Positions 54,788 through 64,000 of a DNA stretch of 64,000 nt are shown here, one piece after another. The translations under genes were made by a program, and so were the position numbers. Position 1 is the stretch's first letter. Each line of letters starts with the position of its first letter. The stretch is from Sceloporus undulatus (Eukaryota; Chordata; Lepidosauria; Squamata; Phrynosomatidae): the NCBI RefSeq assembly GCF_019175285.1, contig NC_056522.1, forward strand, positions 236,675,781 through 236,739,780, in the 5' to 3' direction. A model generated the notes under the pieces. The model was given only the letters and a program-made list of their open reading frames with translations, did no database searches and had not been told where the DNA came from.

Positions 54788-56595
54788 CTGTGAAGATAAG
54801 AAAAATAAGCTGTGATTTGAGCTCATGGAAAAGTAACTATATTCATTGTCCTTCCTGCTGAACACCATGTTGGCAAAATCTTAATGACCTAGAAAAAAAA
54901 ATCACAGAGCCTACATGCCCATCAGATATGGGTTGGCATCCATTGTGGTTGTGCAAATTAGATGGAAATTACCCAGGTGCATGCGTTAATTGTTAGAAAT
55001 CCTAAGTGTGTGTAACAAGCAGGAAAACAGAAGTAGTTTTTGTAGCACCTGGTTAGGCAAAAAGTCATCATGAGTCAAGTGAACAAAAAAAACAACCTGG
55101 AACACTGATTGTACAACACAGTAGAAATAAGGAGTAAGAAACATCACACTTCTGTTTTTCTGCATATCTCAGAGGTGACCCATACACTAGGTTCATCACT
55201 ATTTTAAAGATTACAACATCATGGCAACTTGCAGGTAAGAAGCATGCACAGCAGCTGAAGAGCTTTTCCAGATTGGTCTGAAGATGGATTAGTTCCCACA
55301 ATATAGCTCATTGGATTTTGCCATGTTGTGCTGATTGTTGTTGCTTCCATATACTCATTTCATTCTTTGCGGGAGTGCTCATAACAGCTTCTTGGATCTG
55401 CACTAAGGCTCTGCCAAGTGTTTTTTACACCAAGGTGTAGTTTACTGAGGTGGTTTTCTGGTTTCAAAGCAAATCCCTACCCCAAGAATTTGTTAGGGGT
55501 TTTTTGTTTTTTTGTTTAGAGTTATAGCACAAAAGTGCTATTGTATTGTACTATGTTAAAAAAAATTAAAGAAGAAAGAGGAGAAGAAAGGGAATGGAAC
55601 ATATTTTCCTCTTTGTCTCTGAATTAAAAAAAAGAAGTCCACTTAAGGGTGGGAATAAAATGTTCAGCTAGTGCCAGGAAATAGCCGGGGGCAAAATAAA
55701 CATCATTTGAAAACATCAACCAAGAACTACAACAATAAATACCACAACCTCTCAATACATTTGCCCTGTCTGAGGAGGATATCACATGACTAAAATTGGA
55801 AGTATAATCCAGAGTCATCCTGAACGCAATTGTACGTATTCATGTTATTGCGTGAAAGGTTACCACATGCGATCGCTGACAATCCGAACACAATCACGCG
55901 TCAATCCACAATTAACTAAATTCGGTGAACTAGCAAAGTCACAGACCCTATTCCTAGACAACTTCGCACTCAGTGTGCTGTTGTTTGGTCCTGGTTCCCC
56001 CATCTCCCAATCCGGAAGGAGGGGGTTGCCATGAAGCCACGCTGCAATTCTGCTTCAATTTTGCTTTTGCCTGTCGTTCAGCATTGCTGAGGGGGGGGGG
56101 CTGCTGCTTGCTAATTAAGAGGCATGGACTGGGAGCTATTGGATAACCATTATATTCACATTTTAGCATGACAAGAGTGAATATATGCTTGTTTTAATGT
56201 GAATAGAGCATGTTCTTTCAACCATTCTTCCCACCCCCTCCCCAACCTCTTTTGTAAATTGTGAGGTTCCTTGGTTCCTCTCTCTCTCACTCACCTAAAT
56301 ATGCTATGCTCCATTCATCTGGAGTCTCACTGAGCATGCGCAAGGGTGCCAATTCGCAATTAAGAACCCACCGATGTGATGGCTTACTTTGCACAGAATC
56401 TAGATCACGTTCGGGGAGGCCATTACAGTGAATTTAAGGTGTGATAAATAATCATGTAATTGCATGAATTTTTGAATTGACCTCACTATCTTCTCTTTCA
56501 AAATTGAGAGCCTCCCGTCCTGTTAGATAAATTCCTTGTTTAATTTGAGCTTCTCACTTCCTATGAATTTGTTGTTATAGTCTCTGCTTTAAAAG
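54788..56595 (-). other. SCTR: SCTR intron 8 part, few features
   Basis: 55785-55925 resembles 26640-26808 in the opposite direction, and 56380-56470 resembles 26220-26345, so an unclassified repeat family may span this area. No exon is seen here. Confidence 0.45.
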
Positions 56596-56599
56596 TTCT

Positions 56600-57321
56600 A
56601 ATATGAAATTTGTTCGTGTGCTTTCCTCCTCCCTCCTCCACTCTGCGCGCTCCGCAGCGGCCACCACCTCCCCTTCTCACACTTCCTTTTCTTTTTTTGG
56701 CGTGCGCGGCACCAGGCGCAACCCACCTCCCACCTCCTCCCTCCTTTGTGGGCTCGCCACCACAGCACTTCCATGGGGCTGTGGCCGGCGCCAGCCTCCA
56801 CTTGCATGCGCGTGTGCAGGACCATATAGGGAGGCGCTGTCCTCTTCAAGTGGGCTGTCCAATGGCAGAAGGGTGGGGGCGGGGGACTGTTTCCAGCCCC
56901 ATCCGCCATTGGCTCAGCCTCAAAGAGGAAAGGTGGAGCCTCGGAGTGAGGAGAGGAGGAGGAGGAAAAAGTTGCCCTTCTTGGCGCATGCGAGGAGGGG
57001 AGGAGGACGAGGGAGTGATACTCTGGGGGCCAGCCGGGGGAGGGAAAAGACCTTTTTTCTTGGGAGCATGGCCGAGGAAGAGGCGGTAAGGAAGAGGAGG
57101 AGGAGGAGGAGTGAGGACTATGGGCAGCCCAGGGGGAGGGACAAGCGCCCTTTTCTTCGCGCATGGCGGGGAGGAGGAGGAGGACGAGAAGGAAGAGGAG
57201 GAGGAGGAGGCCCGTTTTCAAAGGTTTTTTCACATGTCCTCCATTTTTAAAATGTGTCCTACATTTGAAATGTGTGTCTTACATTTGTCCGGTGTTGGAG
57301 GTCCTGACTATGGCAACCCTA
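56600..57321. mobile_element. GC-rich hAT-like element, right end only
   Basis: The right end ('aaaatgtgtcctacatttgaaatgtgtgtcttacatttgtcc...ggaggtcctgactatggcaaccct') matches the right end of 19939-20624. The body is equally GC-rich but has no 68-bp array. I cannot find the left end or a target duplication. The 200-codon open frames on both strands are compositional. Confidence 0.55.
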
Positions 57322-57945
57322 GCCATCCCGTTCCCTTCCTGACATCAGACACTGGTTTACAATGAAAAACTTGTATTTAGATGGAAAAAGAAATAGAGTT
57401 GGATAGTTCAGGACTGTTTTTCAGAATTCTCTTGAAGATACAGGAATGATAGCTCTTTCCCCTGTACAGAATTTTATTCCAACTTTCTGAAATTTCTCCT
57501 AATATTAATTATTACAGGCTTGACATGATTTACTTTCCATCTCATATGCCAACACTGATCTCAACAAAAAGTTCAGACGGGTTCTGTGTAGCAACACGCG
57601 TTCCTTGTTACTTAATCTTTGATTTTTTTTTTGGAAGCTCTGAATCACTTCTTGTGGTTCAGGACAAATCTTGATGTTGATATAATTAAAAAGCTCCCCC
57701 TGGTGGATGGGGAAAAAAACTCTCATATCGAAATAAATTATAACCAAATCTAAAACCTTATGCATAATACATTAGGTTATTTGTTTTCCGCCCCTGACAT
57801 ATTGGGTAATTTAGGTACCAAGAATTGATTAGAGGTGGACCCCAGAAACATCAGCTGACAAGCAGCAAGGACTTTCAGTCCCTCAGCCTAAAGACCGGAA
57901 TGGGAGAACCATGTCTGATTTACAACTCCCAGATAAGAAACATGG
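57322..57945. other. SCTR: SCTR intron, unclassified
   Basis: A minus-strand open frame at 57505-57765 (INIKICPEPQEVIQSFQKKN) looks like a retroposed fragment, but I cannot name the family. Confidence 0.35.
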
Positions 57946-58330
57946 GTGTTGTACAGACGGCGCACAGCACCAGCCTGCAACATTACTAGAGTTGCCTCGG
58001 GGCGTCCTTTCCAGATGCCCAACCCCTAGTACGCTTTTGCCTCGGCGTTATGTAATGGTGGTACAGCCGCGCCACCTCCAAATGGGTGGGGTTTGGTATT
58101 TGTGAACGTGACGTCTGGCGCACTGGGAGGGTGCTTGTGGCGCTCCTTTCAGCAGCGCCAGAAGGAGCTCCGTTTCGGAGCTCCTTTGGCCGTGCGTTAC
58201 GCTGGTGCGGCCTTTAAAGGCCACACCAGTGCTACAAAGAAAAAGGGGTCAAGCGGGACCCTTCTCCCTTTCCCTGCTGTGTTGGGGTTGTCCTGGAAAA
58301 AGGGGTGGGTGTCCGCCATTGCTAACACTA
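57946..58330. mobile_element. GC-rich foldback element, degraded
   Basis: Starts 'gttgtacagacggcgc' and contains GGAGCTCCGTTTCGGAGCTCC-type palindrome text (58167-58187) and 'ggtgcggcctttaaaggccacacc', as in 53426-53972. The right end is not defined. Confidence 0.45.
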
Positions 58331-58447
58331 CAGTTATGACAAAGGTATTTGATTTGAACTGATTCAATGGCCATAACAACTTCACAAAGAAACCCCAAGA
58401 TTTGCATTTTGTGAGGGTTCTTTAACACATCCGATGCTTAACAAAAT

Positions 58448-58495
58448 TATCGTACCCGCAATCCTCGATGAAGCTTCATCAAAAACAAAAAAGCC
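58448..58495 (-). CDS. SCTR: Possible SCTR exon 8, damaged or poorly read
   Basis: Minus strand text gives IPGFFVF and, one frame over, FIEDCG followed by GTACGA. This resembles the IP.IFVALWA..R.FLEDVG exon that must lie between the exons at 54721 and 60671. About ten bases are missing relative to the family, and no clear acceptor is seen. Position and partial match favour it, but I am unsure. Confidence 0.35.
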
Positions 58496-58907
58496 AGGAA
58501 TATAGAAGACAGAATAAAACTACTGTTTCTAAGATTGCAGTTTTAAACCAATCACAAAATATCTTATTTGCAGGATTTCTGAGTTACTGCCAAGAAAAAT
58601 AGAATTGCAGCTATTGTCAAGGTTCTGTGAATTTATAATTGAGGCACTAGTAATACATAGCGAGTCAGAAATGACATAGTAGAAATTGGTTTCCCAACAT
58701 TTTTCAGTATCGTTCTGGCTACGGCCACGCACTTACAAATAAGTGGGAGTGCCTGCAATGGAGAACGCAGAGTTATTTTAGTGAATATCTAAAACAGATT
58801 CATAACAAATTTCCAGCCCACTCTGTTTCAATAAATTCGGGGAAGATGGATTAGTATATGATGGGGTTTCACCCACAACAAAAGCGATTGTTCCAGCATA
58901 TGGTATA

Positions 58908-59145
58908 TCCACGACAGATGGCCCTCCATATCCCCCAGATTCTGCACTACAGATTCAACCACCACCCTGTTTGAAATATTTTCCCCCCATAAAAAACCAA
59001 AAAGCAAGCTTTGATTTGCATTTTAATATAAGGTGACACCATTTTTGGTGCCATTGTACATAATGGTGACTTGAGCACCACCGATTTTGGTATTCACGGG
59101 GAGTCCTGGAAAACCAAAGCCCTGTAGTACCAAGGGGCCACGTAT
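58908..59145. mobile_element. Tigger-like DNA element
   Basis: Order of blocks ('gatggccctccatatc', 'cagattcaaccaccacc', 'ataaggtgacacca', 'ggtgacttgagcacc', 'tattcacggggagtcctgg', 'caaggggccacgta') matches 1972-2193 but with many small gaps and gains. Confidence 0.65.
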
Positions 59146-59239
59146 ATAACATTTATAATAAACGAAATAAAACCCTGTCCATTAGGGTTCCAGGTGAACC
59201 AGGACACAGGTCTTGTCCTTTAGGTGTGTGTATGTGCAT

Positions 59240-59460
59240 ACCTGCCTGTCATTCAGTTGCCTGTAGACCCATGACTTTCATAAAGATTTTCTTAGACAAG
59301 GAAATATCCACGAGGTCATTTTTGACAGTAGTTCCTCCTCTGTAAAACCAAGCTAAACACCTGCTATTTGTTTGGCAGTCTCCTATCCAATTAATAACCA
59401 GCGCTGATCTGCTCAGCTTCCAAAATCAGACAGGTCTGTGGCATTTAGGTTATCTGTACC
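59240..59460 (-). mobile_element. 5S-rRNA-headed SINE
   Basis: Minus strand head 'ttttggaagctgagcagatcagcgctggttattaattggataggagactgcc' is 5S-like; the + strand start is the reversed tail. Confidence 0.65.
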
Positions 59461-60009
59461 AAAAAAAAAACAAAAAAAAAAAGGGGGGGTTTTTGTGTTC
59501 AGCAGATGTGCTCACTGAAAACTTTCACCTGGCACACCTTAACCCAACAAAATCCTGCGAAGGAAAGGTTTGTGTGAATTGATATATGCATTTTCATGCA
59601 TCCTTACATGCTTCTTCCACTCCTTCAAGGGGGAAGTTCATGCTTGTAAATCATTGAGTTCCTTACAGCTAGTTGGAGGAGCGGAAAGGGAAGGAGGCAG
59701 GCAAAACAGGAAGTAGTGGAAGGGAGGATAATGGCAAGAGAAGTAAGACAGTAAGGAGCAGAAAGAAAGGAGCAGGAACCAAAACAAGATACAAACAGCA
59801 ATACAAGAAATGAAGCCACTGCAACAGGAGTCTGCTCCCTATTTCAAGTGTGCGAAAATAACATCATGAGAAATAAACCCCCACTGAAATACAATTGCAG
59901 TGACGTGTGTGAAGAGTGCCTTTGCCATTCCACTCCTTTCCAACTATAGCGGAACTGGTTTGGGAAACAGAAAGACCCCAAAAACTGCCTAGTGTAATAA
60001 GCGTTTCAT

Positions 60010-60195
60010 AATACCATTTGAGATTGCTGTAACTGCACTGGCTCAATGCTAGGGAATTTCTGGAAACTGTAATTCTGTGAGGACAATTAGCTTCTCTGTC
60101 CAGAGAGCTGTGGTGCGACATAAAAAACTACACTTCCCAAGATACCCAGCCCACCGAGGCCAAGGCAGTTAAATCTAGTGTTCAAACTGGATAAT
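60010..60195. mobile_element. Palindromic DNA element (family A), eroded
   Basis: 'gctgtaactgcactggctcaatgctagggaatttctgg' and 'ctacacttcccaagatacccagcccaccgaggccaaggcagttaaa' are inverted halves. Ends are not sharp. Confidence 0.45.
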
Positions 60196-60670
60196 TTCTC
60201 CAGTGTGGGTGGGGTTTTTTTGTTTTGTTTTGTTTTTTTTTGTTTTGTTTTGGTTTTTTGGACCCTTAGTTCTACCATCTAAAAACACAAGGTGGGTCAT
60301 ACTGTCTGCTCTCTTTAATGAATTTTCGGTGGAAAGGAAAGAACACAAGAAGATGGTGGAAAAAACATGGAAATGTTGTAGGTAGAAGATGATGTTGTCT
60401 TGTTTCCCACTTAGTAAAACAATTTGTGGGGAAAAGCCGAGCTGTTTTGAAATAAAAAACTTCATCTGGAGCAAGCCAGTAGAATATCATTGGAAGGGGA
60501 AAGACTCACGGAGCACGGAAGTTAAAAAGAAATCAAATGAACACTGGGCAGAACGGCAGAACAAGGAAAAGGAATGAAAACCTGACGCAACCTGCAAGTG
60601 GAGTTCTACTGTAAACAATTTTGTGGTTGGATCTCACCTGTTTCAACTTAAGACCCAAAAGGATGCTTAC

Positions 60671-60821
60671 CCCATCCCAGACACAACCAACCCCCGAACG
60701 TACTTTCTATCTGAGACGAAAGAAAGGCCAGCAGGCTCTGAAGATACAATGCCCTTCCACAAGAAGCCAATGTCGTAGCCATGCTACAAACGTTAATGAA
60801 GAACCAAGAACCATCTTACAT
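60671..60821 (-). CDS. SCTR: SCTR exon 7 (TM3-TM4) with frame noise
   Basis: Minus strand: acceptor CGGGCAG (60822-60828), then TGTAAGATGGTTCTT (CKMVL), an ATGGCT (MA) block, TGGCTTCTTGTGGAAGG (WLLVEG), TATCTTCAG (YLQ) with CTGCTGGCC (LLA), and, in another frame, SFVSDRKYVRGLVVSG, donor GTAAGC. These blocks appear in the right order for SCTR exon 7 (human ...CKLVMVL..., MANYSWLLVEG, LHTLLA, SERKYLQGF). The length of 151 bp is near the family's 154 bp. At least four single-base or two-base shifts separate the blocks, so as written it cannot be translated. The clean exons 9-13 argue for sequence errors over a dead gene. Confidence 0.7.
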
Positions 60822-60895
60822 CTGCCCGAGGAAACACAAAGAAATATCTATATGGATATTAGATGTTTATCACTATCAATCCTTAAAAGATAATT

Positions 60896-61545
60896 TATCT
60901 ACCTTACTTTTGCATCTTTTCTGTTACAATCTTTGAGACTGCTGTATTTTATACCATTAGTTTTTACATTCATCTCGCCATCCTTGTTTTGATTTATTCA
61001 TTTGGATACTAACGTGACTATCTTATCAAAGAAGGATTTTGTTTCATGCTTCATTTATCTATTGATTTTCATTATTTATTTCTTTATTAATACTACTCTG
61101 CAAAATACTATTTCTTAGTGCTTTTTTGGGATGTTAATTTTTAAATGATTTTTTTAAAAAAGTAACCATCTTCAAAAGTTAAAAAAAGACTGATAGATCT
61201 GCATGAATCCCATATTTCAAAATTTGCTTCCTTAGCCGTTTTTGCAGTTCAACCAATCCCTCCATTTAGAGAGGTGTTTTCGATTGTTGATTTGCCAATA
61301 GGCATAATATGATTTGCATTTTGTTCCTTCATTCTTAGGACTCATTATGACCTGAAAAGTTACTTCTTGTTGTGAAAGGACACTGTGGGGAAAATGTTTT
61401 TTTAAAAAAACAAGGAGGAAAGTCGGCCAACAGGCCAAATAGGCCAGATGCACAGATACGGACAGAGCTTCCTAAGAAGTCAGAGAAATAAGGAGTAAAT
61501 CTCAATCCTCAAAGAAAACAGTATATGACAAGATGGGTTTAATTA
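60896..61545. other. SCTR: SCTR intron 6 part, A/T-rich
   Basis: A/T-rich sequence without recognised exon; the next SCTR exon (TM2 to loop 1) is not seen before the end of the window. Confidence 0.4.
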
Positions 61546-61547
61546 TA

Positions 61548-61640
61548 GATTTTGTCTGATCTTGACTACTCAGCGTCAGCAAAAGTAGTACTCGGATGGG
61601 GCAGACCACAATGAATATCAGGTTGTGTTAGCTGTATTCG
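61548..61640 (+). mobile_element. 5S-rRNA-headed SINE, head only
   Basis: 'tgtctgatcttgactactcagcgtcagcaaaagtagtactcggatgggg' is a noisy match to the 5S-type head. Confidence 0.5.
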
Positions 61641-61861
61641 AAGAGGAATTGGATTACCATATCTGAGGATTCATTCTCTTAAAAAAGCCCTTATACATAC
61701 TAACAACCACACACACACAAGCTGAGAGAGTGAGATGATCGCGCGAGAGAGGAGAGAGAGACGGATGATATCCTCCTGGCCGTATAGCAAAGCTGAACAA
61801 AACCTTGATTCTCAGAAGCGGCTCCTTGATAGAAGGCCCAATCTTACTAATTTGTTTCTAA

Positions 61862-62081
61862 GGGCCTGAACAGAACCAACCTGCTTTGGGTCACTTTGGA
61901 GTATGCGTTAAATGACACACACCTCTTAAGAGGGCTAGACGCTGCACCAAAGCTGTGCCTCCAGTCCTTAGGACTGGAACGTGGCATGGCACGGCTTTCG
62001 GATTCTTCGGATGCATGCATCTTTAAACAGCATCACTTCAAGTGACCCAAGCCAGCTTTATTTTGGCTGTTGTCTGGGCCA
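61862..62081. mobile_element. Palindromic DNA element (family C)
   Basis: Ends GGGCCTGAACAGAACC and 'ggctgttgtctgggcca' are inverted; the 'ctgctttgggtcactttggagtatgcgttaaatga' arm is typical. TAA lies at 61859-61861 and at 62082-62084. Confidence 0.65.
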
Positions 62082-62109
62082 TAAGTGACTGGGAAAGGGA
62101 AAAAAAAAA

Positions 62110-63360
62110 GGAAATAATAATACTAATAATAAAAAATTTATTTCTCTCCCGCCCTTCTTATAATCAGGGCGGCTCCAACAAGGTTAAAAATCCTCCATTA
62201 CAAACAAAAAACAAGAAGAATTAAAAAATGCAAAGCAGCAAATCATACAAAAAATACACAAGAAAAAGCCCCATGCCAAACCTCTTGCCCACGGAGAGGA
62301 GGGAGGCCACAGGATTTATTGGGATGCCCTGTTTTAACAGGAATGTTTTACGTCCTCTGACTTGGACCAGGTTGGTTGGACGAGCTGAGTCTCCGTGGGC
62401 AGGCGTTATTCCAGAGGGCGGGGCAGCATGGCGAATGTCCTCCGTGAGGTGGAGGCTTAACCTGGCCCCAGGCCACCTTCCGTAATTGCTGCCCAGACGT
62501 TCTGAGGGTGCGAGGCGTGAAGGTACGGGAGAGGCGGTCCTTTTAGGTCTCCTGGGCCCAAGCCATTTCGGGGCTTTATAGGTTGATTCAACAACCTTAT
62601 ACTGGACTCGGAAGCGGATGGGCAGCCAATGGGATCTTTCAAAACCTGTGTTATATGGACTACTTGTCTGGGAGCACCTGTGACCAGCGGCCTTCCATGT
62701 TCTGCACCATTTGCAGCTTCCGAGTTTGGTATAAGGGTTGCCCCTGTAGAGTACATTGCAGAAATCCAATCCGCAGTTACCAGAGCATGTACAACCGTAT
62801 CTAGGTCCCTCTGGGCCAGGGTATGGCGCAGCTGGCGACTAAGGCCGAAGCTGATTACAGTTGTCTTGACCGTCGCTTCACTGAGCTGGTGTCAGGTGAA
62901 GCGACGAGTCAAGAAACACCCCCAGACTCCCGCCGCACGGCGGGTCCTTCACAGGAGCGTTGAACCCCTCCGTTCAGGGAACAGGTGAACCACCGCATCC
63001 TGGACCAGGAGACCCTATCACTCGTAGCTCGTTTTTTGAATTCATTTTGAGTCGGTTTTTTTTCCATCATCCGCCCATACTGATCTAGACAGGCCACGAG
63101 ATGAGAGACGGCATCCCCGTCATGTAATCAGTCGGCGACATAGAGAATAATGATTTGCGGTGTCATCCAGCGTACTGATAACCCCGCACCACCCGCCCCA
63201 ATGTCTGGCGGATGCATCTCTACCCAGCCGGTCTTCATGTTAAATGTTTAAATCAGCATGGGAGACAGCATGGCTCTGAGGGACCCGTGTTTTAAGGGGC
63301 CCTCTTCAGAGCCACACGTCTCCCAGCTGCACCTCTGGGACCTCCCGGAGAGGTAGGAGC
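62110..63360 (-). mobile_element. L2-type LINE, reverse transcriptase and 3' end
   Basis: The longest LINE in the window, on the minus strand. Reading 5' to 3' on that strand: GSLRAMLSPMLI (the GS.LSP.LF motif of the palm), a noisy YADDT region near 63165, then FERSHWLPIRFRVQYKVVES and TYKAPKWLGP, then the end 'GRKTFLLKQGIPINP', and an A/T-rich tail with TAA units at 62115-62135. Many frame changes interrupt it. The upstream end runs into the A/C-rich block. Confidence 0.8.
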
Positions 63361-63845
63361 GGGGAACCACCCCAACAACACCACCCTCCCACGCACAAAC
63401 ACCACACCAACCAACACCCCCAGCACAAGACCACCACTTGACCACAAACACACCCCGACTCAAACAACACCACCAAACCTCCCTGCCCAGGCCAGCGACA
63501 CCAGACACACACACCCCGCAACGCCAACAACTCCCGCCTGGACAAACCTCACCACAAACCACCCCAACCACCACCTCCACACAGGCACTAAACTCGCCAA
63601 ACACCACACCCAAACCAACGCCCCCACCGCAAGAGCTCCCAACCACAGTCCCCACCCCCAACCCGCGCCCCCAACACACCCACGCCCGACCCACCCTCTT
63701 CAACCGTCCACACCACGACACGCAGAGCACGGAGACACACAGACCACGCGAACAAACCCCAAGGCGGACACCCCCCAACACAACATACCAACGGACCCCC
63801 GCACGCCTCACACCCCCCTTAACCAACACCCGCCCGGAAGCCGTT
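63361..63845. other. A/C-rich, T-poor block
   Basis: Nearly all bases on + are A or C ('ccaccctcccacgcacaaacaccacacc...'), with very few T. It is not a simple repeat with a fixed period. Open frames on both strands here are compositional. It directly follows recognisable LINE text. Confidence 0.75.
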
Positions 63846-64000
63846 TGAAATCCCCGGGTCACAGCTTAACACGCTTTCATCCCACCGCAGCCCACGGCCT
63901 GAGACAGGATCGCAACACCCACCCTTCCGATCACCCCCTAACCCAAAAACATGGTTAAGCCAGCGACAACAGGCCGATTAATTATTATTGTACCAGGTGG
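63846..64000. other. Window end, unclassified
   Basis: Mixed-composition sequence with no recognised feature. Confidence 0.4.

Noticed and set aside
56598-57250. Two overlapping frames over 200 codons
   Set aside because: Opposite strands, same GC-rich, (GGA)n-rich sequence inside a DNA element; no domain.
63248-63862. 204-codon minus-strand frame (Gly/Val/Cys-rich)
   Set aside because: Produced by the T-poor A/C block; composition explains the lack of stops.
1-64000. LTR retroelements, endogenous viruses, Polintons
   Set aside because: I saw no paired long terminal repeats, primer-binding sites or capsid, protease or envelope-like frames.
1-64000. CRISPR array or bacterial operon
   Set aside because: Spliced vertebrate genes, SINEs and LINEs throughout; tandem repeats here have no unique spacers.

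Overview
This window is vertebrate nuclear DNA, almost certainly from a squamate reptile (probably a lizard). It is AT-rich, intron-rich and full of the repeats typical of squamates: tRNA-headed SINEs with a BovB-type tail (Sauria SINE style), 5S-rRNA-headed SINEs, BovB (RTE), CR1 and L2-type LINEs, Penelope elements carrying a GIY-YIG domain, Tigger-like elements, and many short palindromic DNA elements. Three host genes can be read through their splice sites: DBI (acyl-CoA-binding protein, + strand, coding exons 2-4 at 777-12077), TMEM37 (+ strand, exon 1 near 31749 and main exon 34740-35336) and SCTR (secretin receptor, - strand, last exons from 50397 upward). As I remember the human 2q14.2 map, DBI, TMEM37 and SCTR occur there in the same order and orientation, so the synteny supports the calls.

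Layout. 1-12.2 kb: DBI, with an 8.4-kb intron 2 crowded with repeats. 12.2-31 kb: intergenic; nested BovB and Tigger copies, a Penelope copy, a hAT-like element with a clear 8-bp target duplication (19939-20624), two L2 tails and a 3.1-kb minisatellite of 88-bp units (27361-30485). 31-35.3 kb: CpG island and TMEM37. 35.3-50.4 kb: convergent intergenic DNA with CR1, L2, BovB, a 1.45-kb terminal-inverted-repeat element and a Penelope copy holding two inserted DNA elements. 50.4-64 kb: 3' half of SCTR, whose exons 9-13 are clean, whereas exon 7 and a possible exon 8 (beyond about 58 kb) show frame noise; the last 700 bases turn into an A/C-only-like stretch. That pattern suggests poor consensus quality near the end of the source sequence.

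I found no new multi-gene system. The most useful observations are: TMEM37 appears to have one extra base directly after its start codon; the minisatellite grew out of a LINE tail and has an alternating two-unit order; several palindromic element families share 3-bp target duplications and related ends, with one empty site that can be inferred inside a Penelope copy; and nested insertions give a relative order of activity (BovB and Penelope older, Tigger and palindromic elements younger; one L2-type LINE younger than a Tigger copy).
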